Of a stretch of 64,000 bases of DNA, positions 43,327-55,884 are shown piece after piece; the stretch's first letter is position 1; the number at the start of each line of letters is the position of its first letter. A program made the position numbers and the translations under genes. Source of the stretch: Chrysoporthe austroafricana (Eukaryota; Ascomycota; Sordariomycetes; Diaporthales; Cryphonectriaceae); the NCBI GenBank assembly GCA_001051155.2, contig JYIP02000002.1, positions 2,301,583 to 2,365,582 on the forward strand, read 5' to 3'. The notes beneath the pieces are model-generated. The model worked only from the letters and a program-made list of their open reading frames with translations. It ran no database searches and was not told where the DNA came from.

Positions 43327-45166
43327 CTACAGCGACCTTGGGATCTCCTTGTGACCCATGAGCGGAGCGCCCACAAATGCATCCGAAGCCTCCTGCGCGA
43401 ACTTGGAGGCCGCTTTTGGAGATCTCAGGGTCTTCAGGAACCCGAGAACCAGTGCCACCACCGCAAGCAGGAGGCAGAAGGATGCCGACGCAAAGATGGA
43501 CCGTCTCGAGCTGTTGTCTGCACCAGGAATGTCAGTGCCATGCCAACGAATCATCACCTTCCAAGGAATCCGGTGCTCACCTTCCGCGGTGATCCCCAGC
43601 GCCAGTATGACGAACACGAACAACGGGACCTTCATCAGCCCATAAAAGCCGGTACGGCTCTTGTCGTCAACCACTAAGCCGCGTATGTACGCCATGCTAG
43701 GTATATACACGCCGTTCGCGACTTCGAACACTAGGAAGGTGCAGAACTGCGCGAGCTCGCCCCTCAGCGCGCTCAAGCAGAGCAGGCTCAGCCCGGCAGC
43801 GACCACGGCGCTGAGGAGCAGGCAGACGGGCGACCTCGCTGCGCTACCCCCGAGCTGCTGGGACACGCCTGAACCGAAGTAGGCGTTAAAGAGCAGCGCG
43901 CCGAGGATCATGGCGGCCATGAAGGAGGCGAAAACGACGCCGTAGGGGACGTCGTGGAGCTGGGGGTCGTAGCCCTCAGCCCCGGGGTCCGGGGCCGGGC
44001 TGTGGGCGTCTTGGAGGACGCTGGGCCAGAAGAAGATTACGACGAAATTGGTCCCTTCAAAGCAGCAGGTCACAAGAGTCAGCGCCCAGATGCGGCCGTC
44101 TGGAGGGACATCTGTCAGTATGGTTCGAGAGAAAACGCACTGCCCGTGAGGACTCACCACCGAGGCGTCCACGTCCGGTAATTTCTGGTGCTGATCCTAT
44201 GCCGTCGTCTCTATCTTCGCGCTTGACGCCGTAATTCTCGTTCTGCGGGGCATCGTCAGCAATGATGTTTCTCGCCTCACGGAGATACACTCACCATGTT
44301 TCTCAGCATCAACATCGCCGCAACGCCTTCCAAAGCCTATCACCGACCATTAGCCGCGAACCCAATTCAGTCAACCCTATCTAAATACTCACAATTCCAG
44401 TAACAAAAGGCCACACCTTAGAGCCAGATATAGAAACCATGCAATGTCCCACAACTCCACCGACTATGGCAGTCATACAGTTCGCCGTCGTCATCAACCC
44501 GAACATCCTGCTCATCCCACCTCCACCAACCCCATCCTCGCGGTCAAGCCCCCTGGCATTCCATTCCGTCACCATCCAGCTCTCGAACACGGTCCACAAC
44601 AGCGTGAGCGCCGTGCCCGCCAGGACGCGCCCCAGGAACAGAACAGGCAGGCTGTCTCCGCCGAAGATCACCGTCAGACACGCCGCGGAGTGGATCACGC
44701 ACTCCGCAAGGCAAGCCTTCCGCCGCCCGTAGCGATCGGCGAGGAAGCCTGTGACCAGGGCGGAGACGGCGGCGGAGGTATACGCCGTCGCGTAGAGCGC
44801 GCAGACGGTGGACTCGGGCAGGGCGCGGTCGTCACAGAGCAGGGGGTAGAGGTAGGGCCCGGAGAGCCATTCGGAGGACATCACAAGAAGGTAGATGGGG
44901 AGGAATGTCTGGTGGAACTTCGCTGCCTCCCGGTGTTTCGAGCCCGGGGGGGATGGTGGTGGAGCTGTTGTGGTTTCATTCTCGGGGAGGAGGGCGCTGC
45001 TTGGGCCGGGCTTTCCGCAGGGCTGGTGAGCCGACTTCCGCTGTCCGAGGCGCCTCCATAGCCCGAGAATGGATGCGAGAGCTTTAAGAAAGAGGCTGCG
45101 GCTTGTGAGGAGGATGACCGTGGGGAGGAGCGTCAGGAGCGTGATCCAGTAGATGTCGAGATTCAT
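43327..45166 (-). CDS. MFSD5-type molybdate-anion transporter (MFS, 540 aa, 5 exons)
   Basis: Exons 45166-44393, 44336-44295, 44242-44158, 44111-43581 and 43517-43327; introns 56, 52, 46 and 63 nt; 541 codons. The last intron (GTGAGC...CACTGAC...GTGCAG) is 3n and stop-free; retaining it gives 561 aa. MFS features: an N-terminal membrane anchor, FHQTFLPIYLLVMSSEWLSGPYLYPLL, the loop motif GFLADRYGRRKA, FLGRVLAGTALTLLWTVFESWMVTEW, and in the second half FFWPSVLQD, VPYGVVFASFMAAMILGALLF and VYIPSMAYIRG. WTVFESWMVTEWN is a hallmark of the MFSD5 group, whose plant/algal member MOT2 imports molybdate. A hydrophilic segment (residues 37-80) follows the first helix. Molybdate is the family substrate; not proven here. 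It converges on SSF1 with 128 nt between stops. Confidence 0.88.
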
Positions 45167-48100
45167 ACTGCCGTCGAGTACAAGGCTGAGTAGATTGGAC
45201 CAGGACAGGTAGACCGAAGTAGAGAACTACAGTGTGGATGGCAAATATTTATTTTCTGATGTTGTGAATAGCAATGCCAAGTCTCCCTTGCGCAGCGTTG
45301 TGTACGTGCACCACCGAGCAGGCTAGGGCGGCATTCCTGTCTCTATTTGCATGTCTCAAACATGATTGCGGTTGTAGATCAGCGGAGAACCTCGATCAGG
45401 TTCATTCCAGCTGAGTGGTGAGTCTTCACATGCATTTTGCCCTTCTGGCATATTGACTTGTGATTGTGATGTTTACTATTACGACAACATAGCAACAGGA
45501 AGCCTAGTGCGCAGTGCAGAGCAAACAATGGGACTAGCCTAGATCTGTGCTGTTAGGAGGTTCATCATCTCGTGTCAGGACATGATAACCGGATTGAATT
45601 CCACTGTAACGGTTGTGAGCTCTGCCAAAATCACTAGCTTCCCTAGGTGCATGCGGATTTCCATTGACAGACTCATCTTCGACTTCCAAGCTTAGCGCTT
45701 CTACATCTCCCGTTCCTTCAGAGTCGAAGTTGCCGGGTATCAGAACAAGTCCTCGAGCATTCTTTCGCCCAGGTTTTTCCTCAGATAGTCCCCAAAGGAT
45801 CGTGCCGGCGTCTGAGCCGCCGTACCGATACTGGAATCCGCCGATACCACAAGGTGCCTATACGATAACGTCTCTAGGGGTACTTCCGTACGTTTGTACA
45901 TGGTAGCATCCTAAGCCTATTGAGGTCGACCTCCCCAAGACGATCACACCCCTCGGAGAGCGAAAAGGATATCCGTGTGCATAGACATGTAATCTCCATG
46001 CTGGCGTTTTCGCACTGGTTGTCTTCACAAAGAATTACGTCCCATAGGACCACGCTCGTCAGTGTAGGCGAAACCCTTCGGACGATGTTGAGAAGGCAAA
46101 TATCTAGGGTGTGATGCCTTGATTTTAAGGTACTGAAGATCATAGAACGCTGTGTAGCAGAAACTTCCCGGTGGCGTGCGCGCTCCGCGAGGTCCTACAC
46201 CTGTTCGGCGGCCGCTCAGTCCCAGAAGTCAGGAACCCCGAAGCCGGAGCTGCTGAGGCTGATTCACGTACCTCAGGAACTCTCGCAGTGCAAATGACCG
46301 TCAAGGGACGCGATCACGACCAATTTGTAGAATCTCACTCGGCAGATCTGGCCTTAACTGCTACTATTCTGGGGCATTAGGGATTCCATCAAGGGTCCGT
46401 GACACTCTAGGCTCTAGTCAGAGAACTATCAAGCCAGAGCTGCCATCCCCTCTTGTAGTTTGGGAAAATCAATTGATCTTCTTCTTTCGTCACGGGCCCC
46501 TATTGTCTCCTTGTGTAGGCCTCTGTTGCCAAACTGCAAGACTGGACAGGCGCTCTGTTATTCCTTTTTTTTTTTTTTTTTCTTCTTTTAATTCTCTTCG
46601 CGGCCGTCTCCTGTTGTCGTCTACGTCTCGTCGCTGTGCGAAGGTCGGTCCAATCGTTGCGCAGAGTGATAGAAAAGGTGTCCTTCAGTCTCTGGCCTCA
46701 ACAGACCAGACTACCAGTTTTTCCTGTCGGGGACCCCGATGCCCACTTTTCCACCCTTTGCAAAGGTCTAGATAGAGTCCCGGGGCCCTTCAGTGAGGTT
46801 TATGAAGCCGTTCGTCCGGAATATGGAATATGGAATATGAAAGGAGCCATATCACAGATGTAACATATGACCAGTGATGTGATACTTGACTTTGAAACTC
46901 CCCAGGGCCGTCTTAGCTCTAAGCAAGGAGGATAGTAAGATCCGAACACATTATATGGCCTCATCATCAGTGTTGAATTCGCACTAGTGCAGAGCAGCAC
47001 ACAGGATCCAATGCCGAGCTCATCCATCAAACGCGTCAGACCAGAGCCTGCTTAGGGACTGTGTCGTACAGGGAGAGAACTCATCGTCGCCTCGAGCTCT
47101 TAAAGAAGACGCCCTTCAGGTTGGAAAAATTCGAGATCGAGACGGCAACACGTTCACTATCCAAGCCTGTAGCAACCAAAGCTCGCTGACCCCAGAACAG
47201 CTGTTAACACTGGTAGACGGTAGCCTTGTACGCGCCCACTTTTCCAGGGACTCGTTAGTGATCCAGTTACGAGTTTGACTGTCTTCAAGAAGAGCTTGAG
47301 ACGCGGCTCGAGCATAATTTTGAGAATAGATAGGCTGTGACAGTTGTAGAAGACACGCTTGCTCTCACAAGACGCTCTTTGCAAGACACAGAATGAGGCT
47401 GCTCAGGAGGAGTAGTCTCGGGCCACGAGGCTACCAGCGATTCCCATCAGTATTCCCACGAGGAGAGACAAGAGACGCGACAGTATCGTGGCTCACGGTC
47501 CGCAATACTCACCCTCGATGAGTTGATTGCAGTCACAAAGAGACTTCGAAGCCCCGCGTACAGTCTCACGACGGCTTGCGGATACTGTACTTGGTTTTGC
47601 ATTTCGCCGGGGGCCGGGGTTGGGGTTCTCCTGGTTCGCGCGTGCAGCATACTCGATCGTCCCGCTGATGTGAAGACAATTATTTGTATTTAGGCCATGT
47701 CCAGGCCAGCCAAGCTGTGGGCATGTCCACGGGGAACCGACTAGACTCAGGAAAGGATGAAAGCCGTCGTATGGAGGTCGTGGAGGTCGGGAGGGTTAGG
47801 GCTTCAGGACGCCATGCAGGGGCCAGACAGGCTTGCCAGACCCTGGCGCGCCTGGGAGCATGTGGCTTAATCCCGGAAGAACGATTGGATTCGGCCACTT
47901 GTAGGAAGAGGAAGGAGCCCTGCCAAGACGCAGCCAACTTCTTGGTTCCTCGTGTTGCTCCTGACCTGACGTTGTATCCTTGATTTCTGGGCCCTTTTTT
48001 TTTCTTTCTTGGTTGCCAACTTCGACGCTCGTTCCTCGTTGCGTGTTATTTTATTCTTGTAAATATTGCGCACCTGATTCTTCGCTCCTCGTCGCTCGCT

Positions 48101-48308
48101 CGCCAGTGCTCCGTGCGTGAAACTGGTGTAATAAAAACGAGAAATTACACGGACTGGAAGTCCCAGAACAACGGCTTCTTTTTTATCGTCAGGCGCTTCG
48201 CCGCATCGCCGTGATCGACGAGTAAACCCAGCAGAGCACGCCCTGGAACTCTCCCCTTCTGGCTGTTGAAGTCATGAGCTGGCCACCCTTTTGTCACTCG
48301 AACCCGCC
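45167..48308. other. Large divergent gene-free interval
   Basis: About 3.1 kb between the transporter start (-) and the flippase start (+). Only short frames; a T run at 46565-46581; the last 300 nt before 48309 are C/T-rich and likely the flippase leader. No repeat family or RNA gene recognised. Confidence 0.4.
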
Positions 48309-51300
48309 ATGACCGGCCTCGACGGCGTAGATGCTGTCCAAGATGAAGGTACAATCTCCGAGAAGCGCCGAGGCATCCGCGCCGCAGCACCAAAATCACA
48401 CCATGGGGCCCAAAGATTCGCTGCGCATGGCGGCCACAGAGCCGCACAGTCACGACGACGGCAGGTAGAGGCCTGGGCACGGGGCTGCTACCAGAAGCTC
48501 GTCGTCGAACTCGTTCTACGCCAGAAGCCTCTGCCGCCGTCCAGGGACGGCCGCCGGATCCCCCTGGATCTGGATTCTCAGCAGACTTCGCAGCTCGTGG
48601 ATGAGAGGCGAGGCCACGCCTTCATCTCCAACGCCATCCGCACATCGCGATACAATGTTTTCAATTTCTTTCCCAAGCAGCTGCTGTTTCAGTTCTCCCG
48701 CCTGGGAAACTTCTATTTCCTCTGTGTGGGCATCCCGCAGACCATCCCCGGCATTAGCACCACGGGAAATGTCACCACAATTCTGCCGCTGTTGTTCTTT
48801 GTCCTATTGACAATTATCAAGGAGGGCTATGACGACTACAAGCGACATCGATTGGACAAGGTCGAGAACGCGCAGCCCGTGACGGTTTTGCGCAGGGCTG
48901 ATGGGTCACCCAGCTCAGGAGCTCAGTACCACCGGCGCACCGGGCAACTGGTCCACAAACTCATCAGTGGCCCACGCTTCGGGAGCACCGGGCTAAGCGA
49001 GCCTGGCGATGCAGATATCTCTGATGGTGTCCAATGGACAGGGGCGGCGTGGAAGGACCTCAGGGTTGGGGATGTGGTCAGGCTGAGCAGAGACGAAGAG
49101 ATACCCGCCGATCTCATATTGCTCCATGCCGATGGCGAGAATGGCCTCGCCTACGTGGAAACGATGGCTCTGGATGGCGAGACGAACCTCAAGAGCAAGC
49201 AGGTCCTACCCGAATTCGGAAAGTGCGGCACAATTCCAGGGCTCCTGGCCTGCAAAGCAGAATTTGTGGTGGAAGATCCGAATGCGGATCTATACAGCTT
49301 CGATGGTCGTGTCACCTTAGGCGACAGAACGGTGCCTCTTACTCTCAACGAAGTCGTCTACCGCGGCAGTACTCTTCGGAATACGCCATGCGCGATCGGG
49401 ATCGTCATCAATACCGGCGAGGAGTGCAAAATTCGCATGAATGCTAATCACCATCCCAGTGCGAAACGACCGGCCCTCGAGAGAGTCTACAACAGGGTAG
49501 TGCTGAGTCTGGTCTTCTATGTTATCTGTCTCACGATGGGCTGCTCCATTGGCTACGTCTTGTGGCAGGGAACCACCGAGAATATTGCGTGGTACCTCGA
49601 CGGAGACAGCGTCCCAGCCCAAGACATCATCATTGGCTATGCGATAATGTTCAATAACGTTATACCGCTAGCTCTCTACGTGAGTCTGGAAATCGTTAAG
49701 ATTGGGCAGATGTTGATGTTGAATGGGGATCTGGGCATGTTCGATGAGGCGAGCAACACACCAGCAAGGTGCAATACAAATACAATCCTGGAGAACCTGG
49801 GCCAAATCGGATACATCTTCTCTGACAAGACGGGCACCTTGACGGAGAATGTGATGAAGTTCAGGAAAATGACTGTTGCAGGCACAGCATGGCTGCACCA
49901 GATGGATCTATGCCCAGAGCAGGACGCCCCAGCGGACAGCGAGACCAACCAAGAGAAGGCCTCATTTCGAGCACGGTCCTTGGAGATCGATCTCGGGGCC
50001 CGACAGAGCCTCACCTTGCCAAGCGCGGCTGACGACACAATTCAATCTCCAACATCTGGCCGACGGTCATCATCCCAATGGAGACCTACTGCTCGTGCAA
50101 GTCATGCTCAGCCAGAGGTTACGACCGACGACTTGGTTGAATTTATTCGCTATCGACCACAAGCAGCATTCTCCCGAAAAGCGGTGCAGTATATTCTTGC
50201 TATGGCTCTTTGTCATACTTGTCTACCAGAGATCAGAGATGAGAAGATCGAATATCAAGCATCGTCGCCGGATGAGTTGGCCCTTGTCAGAGCGGCGCAG
50301 GAACTCGGATACACAGTCATCCAGCGATCTTCCCAGCAGATCACGCTAAAAATTTCCAACCTAGATGGGTCAGAGGTAACTAGGGTGTACGAGATTCTCG
50401 ATGTAATCGAGTTCAGCAGCAAGCGAAAGCGGATGACCGTCATTCTGCGATGTCCCGACAGCAGGATATGGTTGATCTCCAAGGGTGCTGACTCCATGAT
50501 CCTGCCGCGTTTGAGAATGGCTCAAGTCGCACTGCAGAAAGCGCAAGAGGTACGACAGAGTGCGGACATGGAGCGCGCACTGCAGAGAAAAAGTTTGCAG
50601 CAGGAACCACGCAACAGCTTCGGCGGCAGGCCGAGTCTGACCATTCGTCGCAGTATTGGAGTCAACAGGCCAAACGCAGGCGCTTCAAGTCTTCGCCCCC
50701 CGATCTCTGGCAGGAGTAAATCGTTCGAGATCAACAGTGTGCACAACGCAGAGGATCGTTCGCGGCCGCCACTCACAAGGGGGATGTCGCTCGACGTGAC
50801 ACCCTTCCTCACTCCCCGCTCGCCTTGGTCGCGGTCAACGGCCGGTCGCCAGGCTGACAAGTTCACCTTCCTGGACGACCCATCTATCAATGATGAGGCC
50901 ATGATATTCACGCGCTCGTTCAAGCATCTCGATGATTTTGCGACGGAAGGCTTGCGTACTCTTCTCTTCGCCCACAAGTATATCTCCGAGACAGACTACC
51001 AAGCCTGGAAGACAGTTTTCCACGCTGCTGAGACGAGTATCGTTGAGAGACAGACTCGGATTGAAGAAGCCGGCGACCTGATTGAACAGAATTTGGAGCT
51101 CGTGGGTGCTTCTGCCATCGAGGATAAATTGCAGAAGGGTGTCCCTGAGACGATCGACAAGCTCCGTCGGGCGAATATTAAGATCTGGATGCTCACAGGC
51201 GATAAGCGTGAGACTGCAATCAATATCGCCCACTCGGCGCAAATCTGTCTCCCAGAGTCCCAGGTATACATTCTCGATGCCACCCAGGGCGACCTCGAAT

Positions 51301-52792
51301 CACAGATGCTCGATGTCCTTGACGACCTACGTATATCCGGAGGCGGATCACAATCAGCAGCTAGCAACCACACTGTCGTAGTCATCGACGGACACACACT
51401 AGCCTCTATCGAGAACGAATCGGGCGATTCAACAAACCTACAGCTGAAGGACCTACTCCTCCAGATGATTCCACACATCGACAGCGTGATCTGCTGCCGC
51501 GCGTCGCCCGCTCAGAAGGCTTTTATTGTGCGTGCCACGCGCAAAACCACTTCTCACCGTCCTGTAACTTCGCCTTCTCTCACTCTTGCTATTGGTGACG
51601 GTGCCAACGATCTCGCAATGATTGCCGAGGCTCACGTGGGCGTGGGCATTTCAGGTCGCGAGGGGCTGCAAGCCGCTCGCGTAGCCGATTATGCAATTTC
51701 CCAGTTTCGCTTCCTCCAACGCCTTTTATTGGTCCATGGACGATGGAACTATGTTCGCACGGCCAAGTTCGTTCTTTGGACCTTTTGGAAGGAGATGCTT
51801 TTCTACCTACCTCAAGAAATCTTTACGAGGTGGACCGGATATACTGGGACCTCGCTGTACGAAAGTTGGAGCTTGACGGTGCTGAACGTCTTGTTCACGA
51901 GTCTCTGTGTGATCGTTCCTGGAGTATGGGAGCAGGATTTGAAGGCTGACACGTTATTGGCGGTTCCCGAGCTCTATGTATACGGCCAGAGAGGCGCGGC
52001 CCTCGATTTCAGGAGATACATTGGCTGGATGCTGTGGGCTGGCATTGAGGGCGTGTTGTTATTTTTTGGGTGCTGGGCCGGATATGGCATTCTTGGCCAG
52101 CTTGGAGGTTTGAGGGACGACGGGCTTTTTGCTTTTGGGGATCTTGTGTTCAGTGCTTGCATCATCTGGACGAACTGGAAGCTGCTGTGAGTGCCAACCA
52201 GAAGGCCCCCCTCCCTCGGTTCTTACTTTTCGGGCGCAGGAGCCTAGTTCATTGCCTATTCCCGCTATGCAAAATCAGTATGACAAGCATGTCAACTAAT
52301 CTAAGAAATAGGATCATCGAGACGCACTACAAATCCCCGATCATCCTCTCCGCCTTCGCCATCACCTTCGCGGGTTGGTGGGCTTGGCAATCCTTCCTCT
52401 CCGGCATATATGCGGAGCAGCCCAGCCCCTACGACGTCCGCAACGGCTTCTTCGATACATTCGGCCGCGACCCAGGATGGTGGCTCACGCTGATTGTTGT
52501 GTTGACCTTATTGTTTGTGCTAGAGATAGGCTTCAAGATGACCAAGCGCATGATGGTAATCCTAGGTCTGTGGCGGTGGGGACGCGGCTGGTGGAAAAGG
52601 CTGCGTAAGAATAACGCGGATTGGATGGAAGGGAACCTGGAGGATTGGGATTTGGGTTTGTGGCAGGAGATGGAGCAGGACAGCAGGGTAAAGGAACGGT
52701 TAAGGGAAATTCTAGACGCTGAGGACAGGGATGGTTATGATGAGGGGGGTGTGGATGACATTGCAGTCAGCGGCGAGCATGTTGTAACATAG
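48309..52792 (+). CDS. DNF3: P4-type phospholipid-translocating ATPase, Dnf3-like flippase (1452 aa, 2 exons)
   Basis: Exons 48309-52186 and 52312-52792, intron 125 nt (GTGAGT...GAAATAG), phase 2; 1453 codons. Hallmarks in order: KPLPPSRDGRRIPL then ISNAIRTSRYNVFNFFPKQLLFQFSRLGNFYFL (P4 first-helix entry), the actuator loop DGETNLKSKQ (Asp289), the phosphorylation motif DKTGTLTENVMKF (Asp506), KGADSMI, LTGDKRETA and GDGANDLAMI (from Gly1096). Long hydrophilic inserts in the nucleotide-binding region (Ser/Arg-rich, about residues 545-600 and 735-850) and the size fit Dnf3. Such enzymes flip phospholipids to the cytosolic leaflet in Golgi/endosomal membranes, usually with a Cdc50-type partner, not seen here. 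The first 55 residues are basic and poorly family-like, so the true start or an N-terminal intron is uncertain. The second exon encodes the last membrane helices and tail. Confidence 0.9.
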
Positions 52793-55700
52793 CATAGCAT
52801 TTCTCTAGTTCTTTATGTTCGTGCTTTTAGACATGATACCATATTCATCGTATGCAGCAAAGATTACACGGCCACCCAGAATATTTCCGGAGATCAGTGG
52901 ACGTTGGTGAACTCTCGTCAAAGATCATGAAAAGGTATATGAGGATCTTGCCATGACGCCTGTGGCATCTATGCTTGATCTAGACAAAGCGTATATAATA
53001 CCCTTAGTGATGTTGGTTGCTACATCTGCTTGCGGACTCATATGAATTCGAATAAGATGAGTCCATGTGCTCACTATGAATGATCAAATCTTGCCTACCT
53101 ACTAAGTTCGTAGTGTGGATCCTTATCAGTCGGAGAATTGGGCCGAATCCTTCCATAGTGGCTAGCTGCTATCCAGGCTTCAGCTGCCCCTCCCCCGCCA
53201 CCAAAGAAAAGGAGAAAGGCAAAAGAAAAGAACTATGAAAATTACAGAGGTACCTCGTCATCCAGAACATGGATTCCAAAATATGGTAATGATTGTGAAG
53301 GCTCTTCAACCTGCCAATCCAGCCAGCGTAAAGTTGATTCAGGTTCAATGTGTATGGAGACCATTAAATTACAGATAACAAGTGAGACAACAAGACAAGA
53401 CTGTCAACGTCTATCCTATGTACTTTCATCTCAAGCAATCCGGACTAGAAGAACCGCTCCTACCGGAAGCCCGTGTCCAAGTCGCACAATATGGTGATTG
53501 CTTTGTTAGGGCACCATAGATGAAAACTATGCCCCACGATTCGCATAGAATTGAAAGACAATTCTTAGAACGAGATAGCTTGTGGGCCTCAAAAGTCGTC
53601 CTAGGCCTGAAGACAACCACAAGGTTGCCGCAAGCAAGATGCCTTCCACAGAAAATAGCAGGGGAAATCAGAAACAGGAGATAGTTACTTAGGCTACCAT
53701 TGGCAGGCATGAAGCTACTTCATCACAAGAGGCCATTGTGTAAGCCTCAACGGTCTTACCAGATCATACACACAAGAATGGTGGCGACCTTGAGAACTGT
53801 GTTTTGCAGTAGCCGTACAGCAAAAAGCCACGTGCAACCTCTTCATGGTCGAATGCATTGCTTCTTGCCTGCTTCAAGACTCAGCGTCTTCAGCTTTTGA
53901 TACAACCCATTTCTTCCTCCGCAACCTGGTCAGTCAGAACCACTTCTGTTCTCATGCTTCCCACGCATCCCACCTAGTCTTGCCTTCAAGCTCTAACTTT
54001 GGTTCCTTCCCAAATCTCCACATTGCCCTTGTCCTCCACGCTTTATTGCCAACTACAACTCGTCTTCGTGCTCTCAAAGACCCACTCTTGAAGTTCATTG
54101 ACTCTGCCATCACCCTCATCACTTTGTCGCAATCTTCCACCTTAGCCGCCTTTCGTCAATCCGTGATTGTTCCTACGACAATCCGGGAAGGGGCACTTCT
54201 CACATGAACACACGCAATCTCTGAGAGACAACACCAGGCAGTTGACGTTCCAATCCACGAGGCTAGCAACGACTTGCTCTCAGCCATCACTTCCTGTCGA
54301 CCTGGCTTGCTTTCATCTAGCCTAAGTCATAGCCTCAGGACATTAACCTGTCTCGACTATCCACAGATCACCATTGGCACTTCAGTCTACCGGACTGTCC
54401 ATCAATCTTTCCTTTGATATCCGAAAATTTGTGTTTTTGCTACAACATCGAATTCATTTGCACCAATCGAGTGTTGTGATACCATAGTCCGACATCCACT
54501 CTCCCTAGACTGCGTTCCTTGAGCTCTTCTGGCAAACCATTCGGTTATTACTTCCGGGCATGACTTCCGACTGAAGATTTCCTCGGGGTACTCTTTTCCG
54601 ACACCTCGCCGGATGCTTGGAACTTAATTCTTGCCTAGTTCCGAGCCTCCTTCTCTATCAAAGTGTTACCAAAGTGTTTACCACCCCACACTACCATCCT
54701 CTCTTGCCGTCAGACGGATCTCATCTGCGCAGAGGTGGTACTCTCTAGCCTCCTTCCTGGGAAAACTTGTGAGGGAAGCCACCCCATCTCGATCCATCAA
54801 GTAAGTTCAAATCTTGCATACAATGGTGATGCGTTCTGCACTGACAAAACTTGACAAAATAGAGCTTTGACGAAGTGTCGCAATACGCAGCAATTATTTT
54901 CGCATTTACCATAATTCCCGAGATACTCGAAGAGATAAAAAAAAGAACCAAAAGTTCTCACTAGGATACTCATCTTCGCGGGTTGAATTTCGAGCAGTGC
55001 CGTTCTCACAAAGCTGGAGTTTTCTTGTGAACAAGCTCTATGACAACAATCCCGCGAACCACGTCTTTCATTCAGCCCACAGTGCTCAGCAGAGACAAGG
55101 ATAATACTTTCCGCATCCAATCTATTCAGTCAGTCTGTGTCCAATTCTCCAGTCTCTTCCTAGTGCTGAACTTCCTCGACTCGCATTGCTTACAAAGTCG
55201 CGTTGTTCAGCCTTCAACTAAAGTCTTTGCTAGCAGCAATACTGTGAGCACACAGTAAGACACAACGCCCACAAGGCTGTTGTATCCATCAACAGCAATC
55301 CTGCGGATTCGGAGACTAGACAAACTCTTCTTTACAAGGGCAAAGTCGTCCTATAACATAGGACTAGACCAACTTGTTCTCTTGGCTTCGCTAATGATCT
55401 CGGAGGTACTGGAAGCATAGGCCTTGGGACAAATTAGACGATTGTTCACGTGGATTAACAACCAGTTCACTTGAAGAATCGCGAGATTCATTCTACTGAG
55501 TTCGCTTGTGTGCTCTAAGAATTATCGCGCAGACCATTGTCGATTTCACGCAAGCATTCATCTCTTCCAAGCGCCCATTCAGCGAGGCTTCGACTGGTTT
55601 CGCGTGAGCTCTTAAAGCCTCTGGACACCAATATTTCAGAACATCAATGTTGATTCTCAACAATACGTAATCAACAGGTACATAACAGAGAAGCTACCTT

Positions 55701-55884
55701 CGACCTTTTCGATCTCACCACTCTCTGCTCGCGAAACCACACAACCTCAACTTCTCAGAGTCTTGTCTTCACGCTTCTCTTCTTCAACCTTCTGTGCTCT
55801 ACTGCAGAACACAATTTTCTTCAGCCTCATACAAACCTCACCACCACATCTACCGACCACCCGCCCGACCACCCACCCGCAACC
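52793..55884. other. Long gene-free leader before the low-complexity protein gene
   Basis: About 3.1 kb between two + strand genes. From about 53850 onward it is strikingly pyrimidine-rich on the + strand, with many short frames (for example 53845-54207, 120 codons). This composition is typical of long fungal 5' UTRs/promoters of regulatory genes. No coding or repeat element is supported. Confidence 0.4.

Noticed and set aside
53845..54207. 120-codon + frame in the long leader
   Set aside because: Composition follows the C/T bias of the region (Ser/Leu/Thr/His); at most an upstream ORF.
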